Source: Leptospira congkakensis
GTDB lineage: Bacteria > Spirochaetota > Leptospiria > Leptospirales > Leptospiraceae
Direction of reading: 5' to 3'
Length of the DNA: 64,000 nt
Assembly (NCBI RefSeq): GCF_004770265.1
Contig: NZ_RQGQ01000004.1
Coordinates: forward strand, 124,001 to 188,000
This document shows positions 51,938 to 62,025 of this stretch, one piece after another; position 1 is the stretch's first letter; every line of letters begins with the position of its first letter. A program made the translations under genes and the position numbers. The notes beneath the pieces were generated by a model, which saw only the letters and a program-made list of their open reading frames with translations, did not search any database and was not told where the DNA came from.

Positions 51938-52909
51938 ATGGCAAAAAAACTCACTCTCGTCACTGGAGGCGCAGGCCTCATTGGTTCTCAAATCATCGAA
52001 GACTTAAATCACAATGGTAATACCGATATTTTGGTAGTGGATCATTTGGGGACAACGGAGAAATGGAAAAACCTCCAAAGGAATTTTTTTAAGGACTATT
52101 ATGAGAAAGATCAATTTGAATCTTTTCTCGATTCTGGAAGTTCCCTCTTAAATGAAATTTCTGAAATTTACCATTTGGGTGCTTGTTCTGCTACAACAGA
52201 AAAAGACGCCAGTTATCTAATGCACAATAACTTCCATTATACGAAGAAGTTGGCTGAGTTTGCCGTCGCAAAAAACATTCCTTTTCTTTATGCTTCCAGT
52301 GCCGCAACCTATGGGGAAGGTGAATTTGGGTACAATGACAATGCCCCAATCGAAAATCTCAAACCCCTAAATATGTATGGGTATTCCAAACAACTGTTCG
52401 ATCTATATGCCAAAAAGGTAGGGATCGCCGACAAACTCGTTGGACTCAAATACTTCAATGTTTTTGGGTATGGGGAAGCTCATAAGGGAGAAATGCGGAG
52501 CCTAGTTTTAAAAGGTTACGAACAAATCAGAGAAACAGGAAAATTAAAATTATTCAAGTCTTACAAACCGGAATACAAAGACGGCGAACAGAAAAGAGAT
52601 TTCCTCTATGTAAAAGACGCGAGCAAAATCAGTATCTATCTACTTTCTGAACGAAAGTACGGATTGTACAATGTAGGGCGAGGGGTTGCTGAAACCTGGA
52701 ACGATTTAGCGAACGCTCTGTTCGCATCTATGGACAAACCAGTCAATATTGAATACGTGGAAATGCCCGAATCTTTAAAGGGAAAATACCAATACTATAC
52801 CTGTGCGGAAATGGAAAAGATCCAAAAAACAGGATATCCCTTTGGTTACACGAACCTCAGGGATGCAGTGGCAGAATACATTCGTTTTCTATTAGCAGAA
52901 ACGAAGTAA
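51938..52909 (+). CDS. hldD: ADP-L-glycero-D-manno-heptose 6-epimerase
   Basis: A 323-residue SDR epimerase making the L-glycero form of ADP-heptose for the LPS inner core. VTGGAGLIGSQI (8-19) binds NADP, the family-specific YHLGACSATTEKD (78-90) and YASSAATYGEGEFGY (118-132) are present, with Tyr147-x3-Lys151 in MYGYSK and FNVFGYGEAHKGEM further on. It is an LPS-core gene next to the O-antigen locus, but on its own transcript after an 80-nt gap. Confidence 0.95.
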   Translation: MAKKLTLVTGGAGLIGSQIIEDLNHNGNTDILVVDHLGTTEKWKNLQRNFFKDYYEKDQFESFLDSGSSLLNEISEIYHLGACSATTEKDASYLMHNNFHYTKKLAEFAVAKNIPFLYASSAATYGEGEFGYNDNAPIENLKPLNMYGYSKQLFDLYAKKVGIADKLVGLKYFNVFGYGEAHKGEMRSLVLKGYEQIRETGKLKLFKSYKPEYKDGEQKRDFLYVKDASKISIYLLSERKYGLYNVGRGVAETWNDLANALFASMDKPVNIEYVEMPESLKGKYQYYTCAEMEKIQKTGYPFGYTNLRDAVAEYIRFLLAETK

Positions 52910-52912
52910 TGT

Positions 52913-53212
52913 TTATTTTTTATACACTTTTACGATAGTTTGGATCAGATCCTTGAATTTAGGATCTTTCAAACTATAGAAAACTTGGTTAGATGATTTA
53001 CGAGACTCTAATATCCCGTTGTTTTTCATCTTACTTAGGTGTTGGGATGCAGCCGATTGGCTAGTTCCTAACAATTCAACAAGCTGACCTACCGTTTTTT
53101 CTTCTTTAGCCAGGGTATAAAGAATCAATAAACGGATAGGGTGGGCGATCCCTTGGATCCCTTTAATCGCTTGTTCCAATTGTTGTTTTGTGAGTTCTGT
53201 TTTTATTTTCAT
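52913..53212 (-). CDS. ArsR-family winged-helix regulator
   Basis: A 99-residue protein with an ArsR-type winged helix-turn-helix: ALSHPIRL-like residues (GIAHPIRLLILYTLA, 21-35), TVGQLVELLGTSQSAASQHLSKMKN as the DNA-binding helices (40-64), and SSNQVFYSL as the wing. It has no cysteine at all, so it cannot use the classical Cys metal sites. It may sense another signal. Its stop lies 3 nt from that of hldD (convergent), and its upstream region has a palindrome at 53263-53278. Confidence 0.87.
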   Translation of the reverse strand: MKIKTELTKQQLEQAIKGIQGIAHPIRLLILYTLAKEEKTVGQLVELLGTSQSAASQHLSKMKNNGILESRKSSNQVFYSLKDPKFKDLIQTIVKVYKK

Positions 53213-53262
53213 CAGTAAGAATTCCGTTATATCCTTATGACGAATCTATCCTCTATTTACCT

Positions 53263-53278
53263 ACGAAATTTTTTTCGT
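53263..53278. promoter_or_regulatory. Palindrome upstream of the ArsR gene, candidate operator
   Basis: ACGAAA-N4-TTTCGT forms a perfect 6-bp inverted repeat about 50 nt upstream of the ArsR-type start. ArsR regulators commonly bind such short palindromes at their own promoters. The role is inferred. Confidence 0.35.
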
Positions 53279-53361
53279 TTGTAAAAAAAATGACAAAATT
53301 AGGAAAGAGAAGGTCTGCCCTCGTGAGGTTTTCCCGAGAGCAGGGAAGAGATTAATCGAAG

Positions 53362-54153
53362 TTAGATTCGAACTCCACCGGAAATTTCTAGCACGACTCC
53401 TGTCACCAAATCATTAGAAATAATAAACTCAGCGGTAGATGCAATTTCATCTGGTTCTCCAAGCCTTCCCACGGGGATGATGGATTTCCATTTTTCTAAT
53501 GCTTCCGGATTCATGTCTTTTAGAACCATTTCCGTTCCAATAAACCCAGGTGCAATCCCTGCTACCCGGATTCCAAACTTAGCAAGTTCCTTTGACCAAG
53601 TCACAGTCATTGCCGCAACACCGGCTTTTGCAGCGCTATAATTCGTTTGGCCTGAATTCCCATGCATAGCGATGGAGGCAATGGGGATGATCACTCCCTT
53701 CTTTTGTTCCACCATCTTTGCTGCTGCTTCGCGTGCGGTAAGAAACACACCCGTTAAGTTTACGTCAATGACCGATTGCCACTGGTCGATTCCCATTTTG
53801 CCTTTTACTTTGCCCGTTTCTTTGTCCACACGAATGAGGAGACCATCACGTAGGATTCCTGCGTTCAAAATGGCCACGTCCAAACTCCCTTGGAAAGCTG
53901 CTGCTTCTTCGATGAGACGGATGCTGTCTTCTTCTTTGGCAACATTAGCAACAATGCCAGTTGTTTTGATTCCTTCTTTTTGAAAGAGAGCTACGGTTTC
54001 GTCCAATTTGTCTTTTTGGATGTCTGAGAGAATGATATTGGCACCTGTCTTACCCAAACGGTAAGCCATTGCTTTTCCGAGGCCACCGGCAGATCCGGTG
54101 ACGAGAATGTTTGCACCTTTTAATTCCATGTCCACCAGTTTCGAAAATGGCAA
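53362..54153 (-). CDS. SDR-family oxidoreductase (FabG-like)
   Basis: A 263-residue classical short-chain dehydrogenase: the cofactor motif TGSAGGLG at 19-26, NAG at 97-99, and the catalytic Ser160, Tyr172 and Lys176 (YSAAK). PGFIGTEM and the C-terminal GVVLEISGG match 3-oxoacyl-ACP reductase-like members. A start at Met9 ([12 protein letters not shown]) would be closer to the family norm and is a good alternative. Substrate uncertain: fatty-acid beta-keto reduction or a related reaction. Confidence 0.88.
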   Translation of the reverse strand: MPFSKLVDMELKGANILVTGSAGGLGKAMAYRLGKTGANIILSDIQKDKLDETVALFQKEGIKTTGIVANVAKEEDSIRLIEEAAAFQGSLDVAILNAGILRDGLLIRVDKETGKVKGKMGIDQWQSVIDVNLTGVFLTAREAAAKMVEQKKGVIIPIASIAMHGNSGQTNYSAAKAGVAAMTVTWSKELAKFGIRVAGIAPGFIGTEMVLKDMNPEALEKWKSIIPVGRLGEPDEIASTAEFIISNDLVTGVVLEISGGVRI

Positions 54154-54202
54154 ACGGACGGTCGATACAAATCTAAGAGAGTAGGGTCGGGGGAATCAAG
54201 AA

Positions 54203-54895
54203 TTAAATTTCTGCTAGTTCTGCACTACGAAACGAAACATAATTGTCGTTAAATGGAATTTCCACCCGAGCTACGGTGCGGTCTCCATGAGTGATGATGC
54301 GAAATAGGTTAGGGTCGACCCCTTCGTTTTTGAGTAGGATCATAATGAGAGCGATTCCAAGTCCTGCACCTTCAGTATTGTCCATATTGTCCATATAGAA
54401 TTCAGCAATGTCATTGTATCCCATGGACTTCTTCATTTTTTCTCGCATCCGAGCTTCTTCGGTTTTGATGACAGGCGTGTTGTTTGTCACTTCTACCAAA
54501 AGTCCGTCTAGGCAGTAATGGAATTTGATTTGCACGTAAACCCCACGAGCAAGGCAACGTTTTCCATATTCATCAGCCATTTTTTCTGAAAACTTTTTAG
54601 AATACTCTTTGATCCCTTGGAGGTAGTCACTTTCGTCGGTGATGTCCAAACCTTCGTCTTCAAAAAACACACGTTTTTGATTGGCTTTGATCCCGTTGAT
54701 GGTAAGTTCTTTGGAGATTGTATAAAGCATCTCCACAAATTGAGATTGTCCCACTTCAGAAAGGATATTTGTGATGAGTCCTAAAACATATTGTTCCAGT
54801 TGGCGATTCATCCTTGAGGATCTTACGACAATTTTGGATTTTGCCTTTACCAAATCGGGGATTTTTGTTTCTAATTCTATAAAGGGTTTCGCCAC
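54203..54895 (-). CDS. Orphan GHKL-type ATP-binding protein
   Basis: A 230-residue protein with features of the histidine-kinase/HSP90/MutL ATPase fold: an N-box-like ELTINGIKANQKR (63-75), LVEVTNNTP (133-141) in place of the usual DNG loop, and a clear G2 box EGAGLGIALI (175-184). It has no phospho-acceptor His domain, sensor or membrane helix, so it is not a complete kinase. The long helix EYSKKFSEKMADEYGKR lies between the boxes. It might act like an anti-sigma-type or partner-switch ATPase, but no partner gene is adjacent. It is divergent from the tRNA genes. Confidence 0.72.
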   Translation of the reverse strand: MAKPFIELETKIPDLVKAKSKIVVRSSRMNRQLEQYVLGLITNILSEVGQSQFVEMLYTISKELTINGIKANQKRVFFEDEGLDITDESDYLQGIKEYSKKFSEKMADEYGKRCLARGVYVQIKFHYCLDGLLVEVTNNTPVIKTEEARMREKMKKSMGYNDIAEFYMDNMDNTEGAGLGIALIMILLKNEGVDPNLFRIITHGDRTVARVEIPFNDNYVSFRSAELAEI

Positions 54896-55031
54896 GAATC
54901 ATTCCTTAAAGTGGGGGACTTATCCCACATGGTTCTATTATCGAACCGAGAAATCCACAACTAAAATCTCAAGGGAAATTCACTGTTTTTCTTGTTTTTT
55001 TGCCATTTCTATGAAATAAACTCATTTTCCA

Positions 55032-55061
55032 TTGACCAAAGAGCCTCATTTAAAATAGTGT
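55032..55061 (+). promoter_or_regulatory. Possible promoter of the tRNA-secE operon
   Basis: TTGACC at 55032-55037 is a good -35. A TAAAAT at 55051-55056 would be only 13 nt away, and TAGTGT at 55056-55061 gives 18 nt but poor consensus. Something in this 214-nt region must drive tRNA-Thr and the genes behind it; this is the best visible site. Confidence 0.3.
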
Positions 55062-55107
55062 AAAAAACCTAGCCTCGCTTGGAAACCCGCGCTTGGGTGG
55101 GAACGTT

Positions 55108-55181
<74 letters not shown>

Positions 55182-55187
55182 TGTTTT

Positions 55188-55261
<74 letters not shown>

Positions 55262-55302
55262 GACTGCAGAATTTATAGAATTAGAGAACAGGACAAGGAT
55301 CA

Positions 55303-55491
55303 ATGAAAGCTACGAGTTTCATTCAGGAATGTAAAGCAGAACTTGAAAAAGTACATTGGCCTACGCGCCAAGAAGTTGTGAGTTCTACCGTTGTAGTCCT
55401 AGTTACAGTATTTATCTTTTCCCTATTTTTATCAGCTTCGGATTTTGTATTCCTTAAGTTGTTAAAATGGTTCTGGGCATTAGGAACATAG
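55303..55491 (+). CDS. secE: Preprotein translocase subunit SecE
   Basis: A 62-residue single-membrane-helix Sec[22 protein letters not shown] (9-29) is the conserved amphipathic helix with the KVxWPTRxE motif, followed by one membrane segment (30-55). It clamps the SecY channel. An AAGGA ribosome site precedes the ATG. It has the short, single-helix form typical of non-enteric bacteria. nusG begins just after it. Confidence 0.95.
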   Translation: MKATSFIQECKAELEKVHWPTRQEVVSSTVVVLVTVFIFSLFLSASDFVFLKLLKWFWALGT

Positions 55492-55499
55492 GTAGGGAA

Positions 55500-56054
55500 G
55501 TGGGCGATTCTTTAGATAAAAAATGGTATGTGCTTCAAACTTATTCCGGTCACGAGAATAAGGTGAAGACAAACATTGAAAAGATGGTCCAACAACAAAA
55601 GCTGGAAGACCAAATCTTCGCGGTAAAAATTCCTTCAATGGAAGTTGCCGAAATGAAAAACGGCAAAAAGAAGGTCACAAAGAAAAAACTCATGCCGGGT
55701 TATGTTCTCGTTGAGATGAACATGACCGATGACCTTCGATTTAAAATCCAGAACTTACCTTCTGTGTCTACGTTTGTAGGCGGAAAAGGAAAAGGTCCGG
55801 AGCCACTTTCACTGGATGAGATCAAAAATCTCTTCAGCGATGTGGGAAGTGTGGAATCGGAAGAAGTTTCGAGACCTCGTTTCCTATTCAAAGTGGGCGA
55901 AACATTGAAAATTATAGATGGTCCGTTTGCTAATTTCACAGGTCTTGTGGATGAAATTTTCCCTGATAAGGGAAGACTCCGCGTTCGTGTAGAAATTTTC
56001 GGAAGATCCACTCCTGTGGAGTTGGATTACCTCCAAGTAAAATCGGAACAATAG
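55500..56054 (+). CDS. nusG: Transcription termination/antitermination factor NusG
   Basis: About 184 residues from the GTG at 55500. The NGN domain shows KKWYVLQTYSGHENKVK at its start and PGYVLVEMNMTD; the KOW domain shows FKVGETLKIIDGPFANFTGLVDEI. It binds RNA polymerase and links transcription to translation or Rho. An ATG at 55467 lies inside secE and adds 11 residues of non-family sequence; I prefer the GTG, although its ribosome site (GGTAGGGA) is very close. Confidence 0.95.
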   Translation: MGDSLDKKWYVLQTYSGHENKVKTNIEKMVQQQKLEDQIFAVKIPSMEVAEMKNGKKKVTKKKLMPGYVLVEMNMTDDLRFKIQNLPSVSTFVGGKGKGPEPLSLDEIKNLFSDVGSVESEEVSRPRFLFKVGETLKIIDGPFANFTGLVDEIFPDKGRLRVRVEIFGRSTPVELDYLQVKSEQ

Positions 56055-56093
56055 AACTGATAGATTGACTTTTAGTAAGGAACTTGAAACGAG

Positions 56094-56519
56094 ATGGCTG
56101 CAAAGAAAGTAGTAAAACAAATTAAACTCCAAGTGGAAGCAGGGAAAGCAAACCCAGCTCCTCCAGTAGGTCCCGCTCTTGGTCAAGCCGGACTCAATAT
56201 CATGGAATTCTGTAAACAGTTCAATGAGAGATCCAAAACTCAAATGGGACTCAAACTCCCAGTAGTAATCACTGTTTATTCTGACAGAAGTTTTACATTC
56301 GTAACTAAATCTCCTCCAGCAGCTCTTCTTGTCATGAAGGCGCTTGGCTTACAAGGTGGATCTGCCACTCCACACACTGTAAAAGTGGGAACTATCAAAC
56401 GAGCTCAACTAGAAGAAATTGCAAAAACTAAGATGGAAGACCTAAACGCGAACGATATGGATGCAGCAGTGAACATCATTGCTGGAACTTGTCGTTCCAT
56501 GGGTGTAAACGTCGAGTAA
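56094..56519 (+). CDS. rplK: 50S ribosomal protein L11
   Basis: A 141-residue L11: the N-terminal [26 protein letters not shown] segment (with the conserved PPVGPALGQ) and the C-terminal RNA-binding domain ending in [11 protein letters not shown]. It binds the GTPase-associated centre of 23S rRNA. It follows nusG by 39 nt with an AAGGA ribosome site. Confidence 0.97.
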   Translation: MAAKKVVKQIKLQVEAGKANPAPPVGPALGQAGLNIMEFCKQFNERSKTQMGLKLPVVITVYSDRSFTFVTKSPPAALLVMKALGLQGGSATPHTVKVGTIKRAQLEEIAKTKMEDLNANDMDAAVNIIAGTCRSMGVNVE

Positions 56520-56543
56520 TCATAGGAAACGGGAACTGAAGTC

Positions 56544-57236
56544 ATGAAACGCGGCAAAAAGTATATCCAACTCAAAGAGAAAGTCGATCGCACTAAGGCT
56601 TATACCCTTGGCGATGCAGTCGGTTTGGCAAAAGCAACTAGTTTTTCCAAATTTGATGGAACATTAGAGATTTCGACTAAAATCAATTATAAATCTCTCC
56701 AAAACGTAAGAGGGACTATCTCTCTTCCACACGGAACTGGAAAAACAATCAAAGTTTTGGTTTTCTGCAAAGGAGACAAACAAAACGAAGCAAAGGAAGC
56801 AGGCGCTGACTTTGTAGGTGATATGGATCTCATTGAAAAAGTTGCTGGTGGTTGGACTGATTTCGACGCTTGCGTTGCTACTCCTGACATGATGAAGGAA
56901 GTAGGTAAACTTGGTCCGGTTTTAGGTCGTAAAGGCCTTATGCCAAAGCCAAAAGCAGGAACAGTCACTACTGATGTATCAAAAGCAGTAAAAGAACTAA
57001 AAGCCGGCCGAATTGAATACCGTCCTGACAAAGGGGGAGTGGTTCACTTAGGTGTTGGTAAATGTTCCTTCTCTGATGACAAACTTTCTGACAACATCAA
57101 TGCAGTTGTTGCAGCTCTTATGAAAGACAAACCTTCTGATGCGAAGGGTGATTACCTAAAGTCTTTCTCTGTTGCGGCAACTATGGGAATCGGCGTCAAA
57201 GTCGATGTGAAAGAACTAGTAAACGCGAACATATAA
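56544..57236 (+). CDS. rplA: 50S ribosomal protein L1
   Basis: A 230-residue L1, with the expected GLMPKPKAGTVT and GRKGLMP blocks, and GRIEYRPDKGGVVHLGVGK. It forms the L1 stalk and in many bacteria represses the rplKA mRNA; no clear binding hairpin for that is visible to me in the leader. It follows rplK by 24 nt. Confidence 0.97.
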   Translation: MKRGKKYIQLKEKVDRTKAYTLGDAVGLAKATSFSKFDGTLEISTKINYKSLQNVRGTISLPHGTGKTIKVLVFCKGDKQNEAKEAGADFVGDMDLIEKVAGGWTDFDACVATPDMMKEVGKLGPVLGRKGLMPKPKAGTVTTDVSKAVKELKAGRIEYRPDKGGVVHLGVGKCSFSDDKLSDNINAVVAALMKDKPSDAKGDYLKSFSVAATMGIGVKVDVKELVNANI

Positions 57237-57248
57237 CGAGTAAGAACA

Positions 57249-57782
57249 ATGGCAAATTCATCAAAAATTGAAGCAGTAGCGGAACTTAAAAGTCGTTTGG
57301 AAAAACGACCTAATTTCATTTTGGCGTGTTACAGCGGTTTGACTGTTGAAGATATGTCCAACCTTCGTGCGAAACTTCGCAAAGAAGGATCGGAAATGAA
57401 GGTGATCAAAAACAACCTTTTTCTCCGTGCTTTAAAAGAGTCTTCTGAACATAAAAACAACTCCATTGATTTTGGGGATGTTTACAAAGGTCCACTTGCG
57501 GCTATTTTCTCTCTGGATGCACTTCCAGCAGTAGCAAAAGTTTGTAAGGACTTTGCAAAAGATAAGAAGGAACTCGAAATCAGAACCGGCTATATGGACG
57601 GGGAAGTTTTGGGTAAATCCGGAGTAGAGGCGATTGCAGGACTTCCGTCCAAACAAGAACTTCTTTCGCAAGTGGCTCGTGGGCTCAATGCTCCTGCGAC
57701 GCAAATTGCTTCTGGAATCAATCAAATCATGGCATCATTGGCTCGCGCCATCAATGCTGTAGCCGAGAAAAACGGCAATTAG
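57249..57782 (+). CDS. rplJ: 50S ribosomal protein L10
   Basis: A 177-residue L10, the base of the L7/L12 stalk. The N-terminal domain shows [22 protein letters not shown] and [12 protein letters not shown]. The C-terminal helix carrying the L12-binding sites is at about 150-175. It lies 12 nt after rplA and 36 nt before rplL. Confidence 0.97.
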   Translation: MANSSKIEAVAELKSRLEKRPNFILACYSGLTVEDMSNLRAKLRKEGSEMKVIKNNLFLRALKESSEHKNNSIDFGDVYKGPLAAIFSLDALPAVAKVCKDFAKDKKELEIRTGYMDGEVLGKSGVEAIAGLPSKQELLSQVARGLNAPATQIASGINQIMASLARAINAVAEKNGN

Positions 57783-57818
57783 TAATCATAGTGATTAGTA
57801 GGATAAGGAGAATATAGG

Positions 57819-58199
57819 ATGTCTGTTGACGCGCTATTAGAACAAATTGGAAGTCTTACACTAGTTCAGGCAGCTGATCTAGTGAAAAAGATGGAGGACA
57901 AATTCGGGATTTCTGCTGCTGCACCAGTTGCGGTAGCGGCGGTTGCGGGTGCAGGTGGTCCAGCTGCTGCTGAAGAGCCTGCTACTTTCAATATCATCTT
58001 GAAAGCACACGGTGACAAAAAGATCGACGTTATTAAACTCGTTCGCGAAATCACTGGTCTTGGATTGGCAGATGCGAAAACGCTTGTAGAAGCTGGTGGA
58101 AAATCAGTGAAAGAAGGCGTTTCTAAAGACGAAGCTGCTGATATTAAGAAAAAACTCGAAGGTGTTGGGGCTCAAGTAGAAGTTGCTGCTGCCGGTTAA
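57819..58199 (+). CDS. rplL: 50S ribosomal protein L7/L12
   Basis: A 126-residue L7/L12: N-terminal dimerisation part (1-35), an Ala-rich hinge (36-60), and the C-terminal factor-binding domain with [25 protein letters not shown] residues and [22 protein letters not shown] strong AAGGAG ribosome site precedes it, fitting its multi-copy role. A small TAATCA-TAG-TGATTA repeat sits in the gap before it. Confidence 0.97.
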   Translation: MSVDALLEQIGSLTLVQAADLVKKMEDKFGISAAAPVAVAAVAGAGGPAAAEEPATFNIILKAHGDKKIDVIKLVREITGLGLADAKTLVEAGGKSVKEGVSKDEAADIKKKLEGVGAQVEVAAAG

Positions 58200-58236
58200 T
58201 CGGTTGCCAATTTTTAAACCCAGTCTTCAAAAACTT

Positions 58237-58276
58237 AGAGGCAGGGAGGCCGTAGGCGTCCCCACCTCTATTTTTT
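58237..58276 (+). terminator. Attenuator-like hairpin between rplL and rpoB
   Basis: A 15-nt arm from 58237 pairs with 58255-58269 around a GTA loop, with three mismatches, and a T6 run follows at 58271-58276. It is an intrinsic-terminator shape placed exactly where E. coli has its rplL-rpoB attenuator. Partial read-through would set less RNA polymerase than ribosomal stalk protein. Confidence 0.75.
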
Positions 58277-58324
58277 CGTTTATCATACCATCTACTATTT
58301 TGATGTCTCTAGGGAGAGTATTCC

Positions 58325-61300
58325 ATGCATACCCGAATGCAAATTAGAAACCGGGTAAATTTCGGTAAAATTACCGACCTCAATTTACTTCCTAATCTTA
58401 TCTACGTACAAAAAAAATCCTTTGATTGGTTTCTCCAGTCGGAAGTGAAAGATCCGACGAAACGTTTGAACCAAGGATTGGAAGCTGTATTCCGTGAATC
58501 CTTCCCAATCGAATCACCAAACAACGATATGGTTATGGAATATGGCCATTATATCTTGGGAGAGCCAAAACGCGATCCACAAGAGTGCAAAGACACTGAC
58601 TCTTCCTTTGCTGTTCCACTAAAAGCAGTCATTCGACTCATCATCAAAGATACCGGAGAAATCCGGGAACAAGTTGTCTACATGGGAGACCTTCCTGTGA
58701 TGACAGACCACGGAACTTTCATCATCAACGGTGCGGAAAGGGTAGTGGTAAGCCAGTTGCATAGATCACCTGGTATTTTCTTTTCTTACGACCAAGTAAG
58801 AGATACTTTCTCTGCTCGTGTGATTCCTTACCGAGGCTCTTGGTTGGAATTCGAGATGGACAACAAAGGGATCCTTGTTGCCAAAATCGACCGTAAGAAA
58901 AAATTCCCTGCAACCTTACTTGTAAAAGCAATGGGTATGGGAACAAACGAAGAAGTATTACGTTTGTTCTATGGATCTTCTAAAATGAAGATTGCTGGTG
59001 CCAATCCAAAAGACCTCAAACGTCTGATTGGTCGCCGAACCATCGCCGATATCATCAACATGGAAACGGGCGAGGTTATGCTCGATGCTGGTTCCAAAAT
59101 CAATGAAGACAATATCTCCATCCTTCGAGAAATGAAGGTAAAAGATGTAGATGTCATTGAATTTCCGAAAGGAAAAGACAACCCAGTTCTTATCAACTGT
59201 TTAGAAAAAGACGGTGTGAATGACTACGAAGACGCAGTCAAAAAATTCCACACCATCATGAGACCAGGGGAACCTTCTACGATTGAAAACGCAGAAGCGG
59301 AACTCAAACGCCTCTTTTTCTCACCAAAAACTTTTGATTTGGGTGTTGTGGGTCGTTACAAAATCAACAGTAAATTTGAATTCAATAATCCAAAAGAATT
59401 TGCAAAAGCGGAAGACCGAGTTTTAAGAAAACAAGACATCATTGAAACAGTTCGTTATCTCGTGATGCTTATGTCTGAAGCAGAAAACTACTATCCGGAT
59501 GATATTGACCACTTAGGAAACAGAAGGATCCGTTCTGTTGGAGAGCTCATCGCAAACCAATTGAAACTTGGATTCTCTCGTGTGGAACGAGTGATCAAAG
59601 AAAGGATGACGGTTCAAGAGCCGGAGCAACAAACTCCGCAACTTCTCATTTCCATCAAACCAATCACTGCTGTGATCAATGAGTTTTTTGGATCATCGCA
59701 ACTTTCTCAGTTTATGGACCAAACCAATCCATTGGCAGAGCTTACGCACAAACGTAGGTTAAACGCTCTTGGACCTGGTGGTCTTTCTCGTGACCGAGCC
59801 GGTTTCGAAGTTCGTGACGTTCATTATTCTCACTATGGTCGTATGTGCCCAATTGAAACACCGGAAGGTCCAAACATTGGTCTCATTCTTTCCATGTCTA
59901 GTTTTGCGCGAGTGAACGATTATGGGTTTATTGAAACTCCATACCGTCTCGTAAAAAACGGAAAAGTTCAAAAACAAGTCGAGTATCTCACTGCAGACAA
60001 AGAAGAATACCACTATATGGCTCAGTCGAATTCGACTGTGGATGATAAGGGAGAATTCACTTCTAAACTTATTTCCACTCGCCATAGAGGGGATTTCCCT
60101 TTCCGTAGCCCATCTGAGATCCAATATATGGATCTTGCTCCATTACAAGTTGTGTCTGTATCCACAGCACTCATTCCATTCCTTGAGCATGATGACGCGA
60201 ACCGCGCACTTATGGGTTCGAACATGCAACGCCAAGCAGTTCCTCTTCTCACAGAAGAAGCACCGTTTGTAGGAACTGGTATGGAATCTCGTGCGGCTTA
60301 TGACGCAGGGGTTTGTATCGTTGCGAAAAAAGATGGTGTGGTTTCCAAAGTAGATGCTACTGGTGTTTGGATCAAAGAAGACCAATCCAAAGAGATTGTT
60401 CACTACCCACTCATTAAATTTAAAAAAACCAACCAAGGTACTTGTTTTAACCAAAAACCAAACGTTTCCATGTTACATACCACAACTGGTGGTAAGGTAA
60501 GTAAGGTTTCCAAAGAACGTGTGGAACTCACTTCTCCTAATGGGGAAAAAGAAACACATGAGCTTTTCCACTCGGAAGAAGTTCAATATATCTCCGTTGT
60601 GAAAGAAGGCCAAGACCTAGGAATTGGTGCACCGGTTGCCGGACAAATCATCAAAGGTGAAAAATACGGTGACTTTGGTCAAATCCTCCAAAAGGGAACT
60701 GTCCTTGCTAACGGACCATCCACTGACGCTGGTTACTTGGCGCTTGGTAGAAACGTCCTTGTTGCTTTTATGCCTTGGGAAGGTTACAACTTTGAGGATG
60801 CGATTCTCATTTCAGAACGAATCATCAAAGACGATGTTTTCTCTTCTATCCACATTGAAGAATTCGAAATCCAAGCTCGGGAAACGAAACTAGGACAAGA
60901 ACAAATCACTCGCGACATTCCAAACCTTTCGGACAAAGCGTTCCGTGATTTGGATGAGTCTGGTGTGATTCGTGTGGGTGCTGAAGTGAAACCAGGGGAC
61001 ATCCTGGTTGGTATGGTGACTCCAAAAGGAGAAACCGACCTCACTCCTGAATACAAACTTTTACACTCCATTTTTGGAGAGAAGGCAAAAGAAGTAAGAG
61101 ATTCCTCTCTTCGTATGCCAAACGGTTTTGAAGGAACTGTGATCGATATCAAACGTTATTCCCGGGAAACAGGCGACGAACTCGCTGCTGGAGTGGAAGA
61201 AATGGTAAAAGTCTATGTGGCTCGTAAACGTAAACTCCTCGTGGGTGATAAGATGGCGGGTCGTCACGGAAACAAAGGGGTCGTAGCTCGTGTGATGGCA

Positions 61301-62011
61301 CAAGAAGATATGCCATACATGGAAGACGGATCTCCTGTTGATATCGTGCTAAACCCACTCGGGGTTCCTTCAAGGATGAACCTTGGTCAGATCTTTGAAA
61401 CACAACTTGGTTTCGCTGCGAAAAAACTCGGTATCAATTTTGAAACACCGGTGTTCGACGGAGCATCTGAAGGTGACGTTCACGATTTCTGCAAAAAAGC
61501 AGGATTACCGGAAAACAGCAAATTTCAGTTATACGACGGAAGAACAGGAGAAAAATTCATCAACCAAGTATTCTGCGGATACATTTACATGTTGAAACTG
61601 GCTCACTTGGTGGATGACAAAATCCACGCAAGATCTACTGGACCTTACTCACTCGTAACGCAACAACCACTCGGTGGTAAAGCGCAGTTCGGGGGACAAA
61701 GGTTAGGGGAGATGGAAGTTTGGGCTCTTGAGGCTTATGGTGCATCACACACCTTACAAGAGTTACTCACCATTAAGTCAGATGACATGCTTGGACGTGC
61801 CAGAATTTACGAAGCAATTGTGAAAGGGATTCACTCGATCAAACCGGGAATTCCAGAATCATTCAACGTTCTTGTTCAGGAACTCCGAGGTCTCGCACTT
61901 GATATCATTATCAAAGACTCCGAAGGATTGGAAGTGGATATCTCTGATTACGAAGATGAATTCTCGAAAAACAAAAAGAAAATCAAATTCGAGACCATTG
62001 AAAACGTTTAG
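58325..62011 (+). CDS. rpoB: RNA polymerase beta subunit
   Basis: A 1228-residue beta subunit, compact in the spirochete way compared with E. coli (1342). The rifampicin-pocket region [18 protein letters not shown] and [17 protein letters not shown] is clear. The residue aligned with E. coli Ser531 is Asn480. Other blocks: [21 protein letters not shown] in the fork, GYNFEDAI, and [10 protein letters not shown] near the C-terminal region. A GGGAG ribosome site precedes the ATG. rpoC starts 14 nt after the stop. Confidence 0.99.
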   Translation: MHTRMQIRNRVNFGKITDLNLLPNLIYVQKKSFDWFLQSEVKDPTKRLNQGLEAVFRESFPIESPNNDMVMEYGHYILGEPKRDPQECKDTDSSFAVPLKAVIRLIIKDTGEIREQVVYMGDLPVMTDHGTFIINGAERVVVSQLHRSPGIFFSYDQVRDTFSARVIPYRGSWLEFEMDNKGILVAKIDRKKKFPATLLVKAMGMGTNEEVLRLFYGSSKMKIAGANPKDLKRLIGRRTIADIINMETGEVMLDAGSKINEDNISILREMKVKDVDVIEFPKGKDNPVLINCLEKDGVNDYEDAVKKFHTIMRPGEPSTIENAEAELKRLFFSPKTFDLGVVGRYKINSKFEFNNPKEFAKAEDRVLRKQDIIETVRYLVMLMSEAENYYPDDIDHLGNRRIRSVGELIANQLKLGFSRVERVIKERMTVQEPEQQTPQLLISIKPITAVINEFFGSSQLSQFMDQTNPLAELTHKRRLNALGPGGLSRDRAGFEVRDVHYSHYGRMCPIETPEGPNIGLILSMSSFARVNDYGFIETPYRLVKNGKVQKQVEYLTADKEEYHYMAQSNSTVDDKGEFTSKLISTRHRGDFPFRSPSEIQYMDLAPLQVVSVSTALIPFLEHDDANRALMGSNMQRQAVPLLTEEAPFVGTGMESRAAYDAGVCIVAKKDGVVSKVDATGVWIKEDQSKEIVHYPLIKFKKTNQGTCFNQKPNVSMLHTTTGGKVSKVSKERVELTSPNGEKETHELFHSEEVQYISVVKEGQDLGIGAPVAGQIIKGEKYGDFGQILQKGTVLANGPSTDAGYLALGRNVLVAFMPWEGYNFEDAILISERIIKDDVFSSIHIEEFEIQARETKLGQEQITRDIPNLSDKAFRDLDESGVIRVGAEVKPGDILVGMVTPKGETDLTPEYKLLHSIFGEKAKEVRDSSLRMPNGFEGTVIDIKRYSRETGDELAAGVEEMVKVYVARKRKLLVGDKMAGRHGNKGVVARVMAQEDMPYMEDGSPVDIVLNPLGVPSRMNLGQIFETQLGFAAKKLGINFETPVFDGASEGDVHDFCKKAGLPENSKFQLYDGRTGEKFINQVFCGYIYMLKLAHLVDDKIHARSTGPYSLVTQQPLGGKAQFGGQRLGEMEVWALEAYGASHTLQELLTIKSDDMLGRARIYEAIVKGIHSIKPGIPESFNVLVQELRGLALDIIIKDSEGLEVDISDYEDEFSKNKKKIKFETIENV

Positions 62012-62025
62012 GGAAGGGAAAAAGT

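Noticed and set aside
53315..53343. CTGCCCTCG/CGAGAGCAG hairpin as a terminator for the SDR gene
   Set aside because: No T-run follows the stem on either strand, and one G-T pair is needed. It could be an mRNA 3' end structure, but I cannot support a terminator.
58725..61403. Long minus-strand open frames inside rpoB
   Set aside because: They follow from the codon use of rpoB and have no start signals or recognisable domains.
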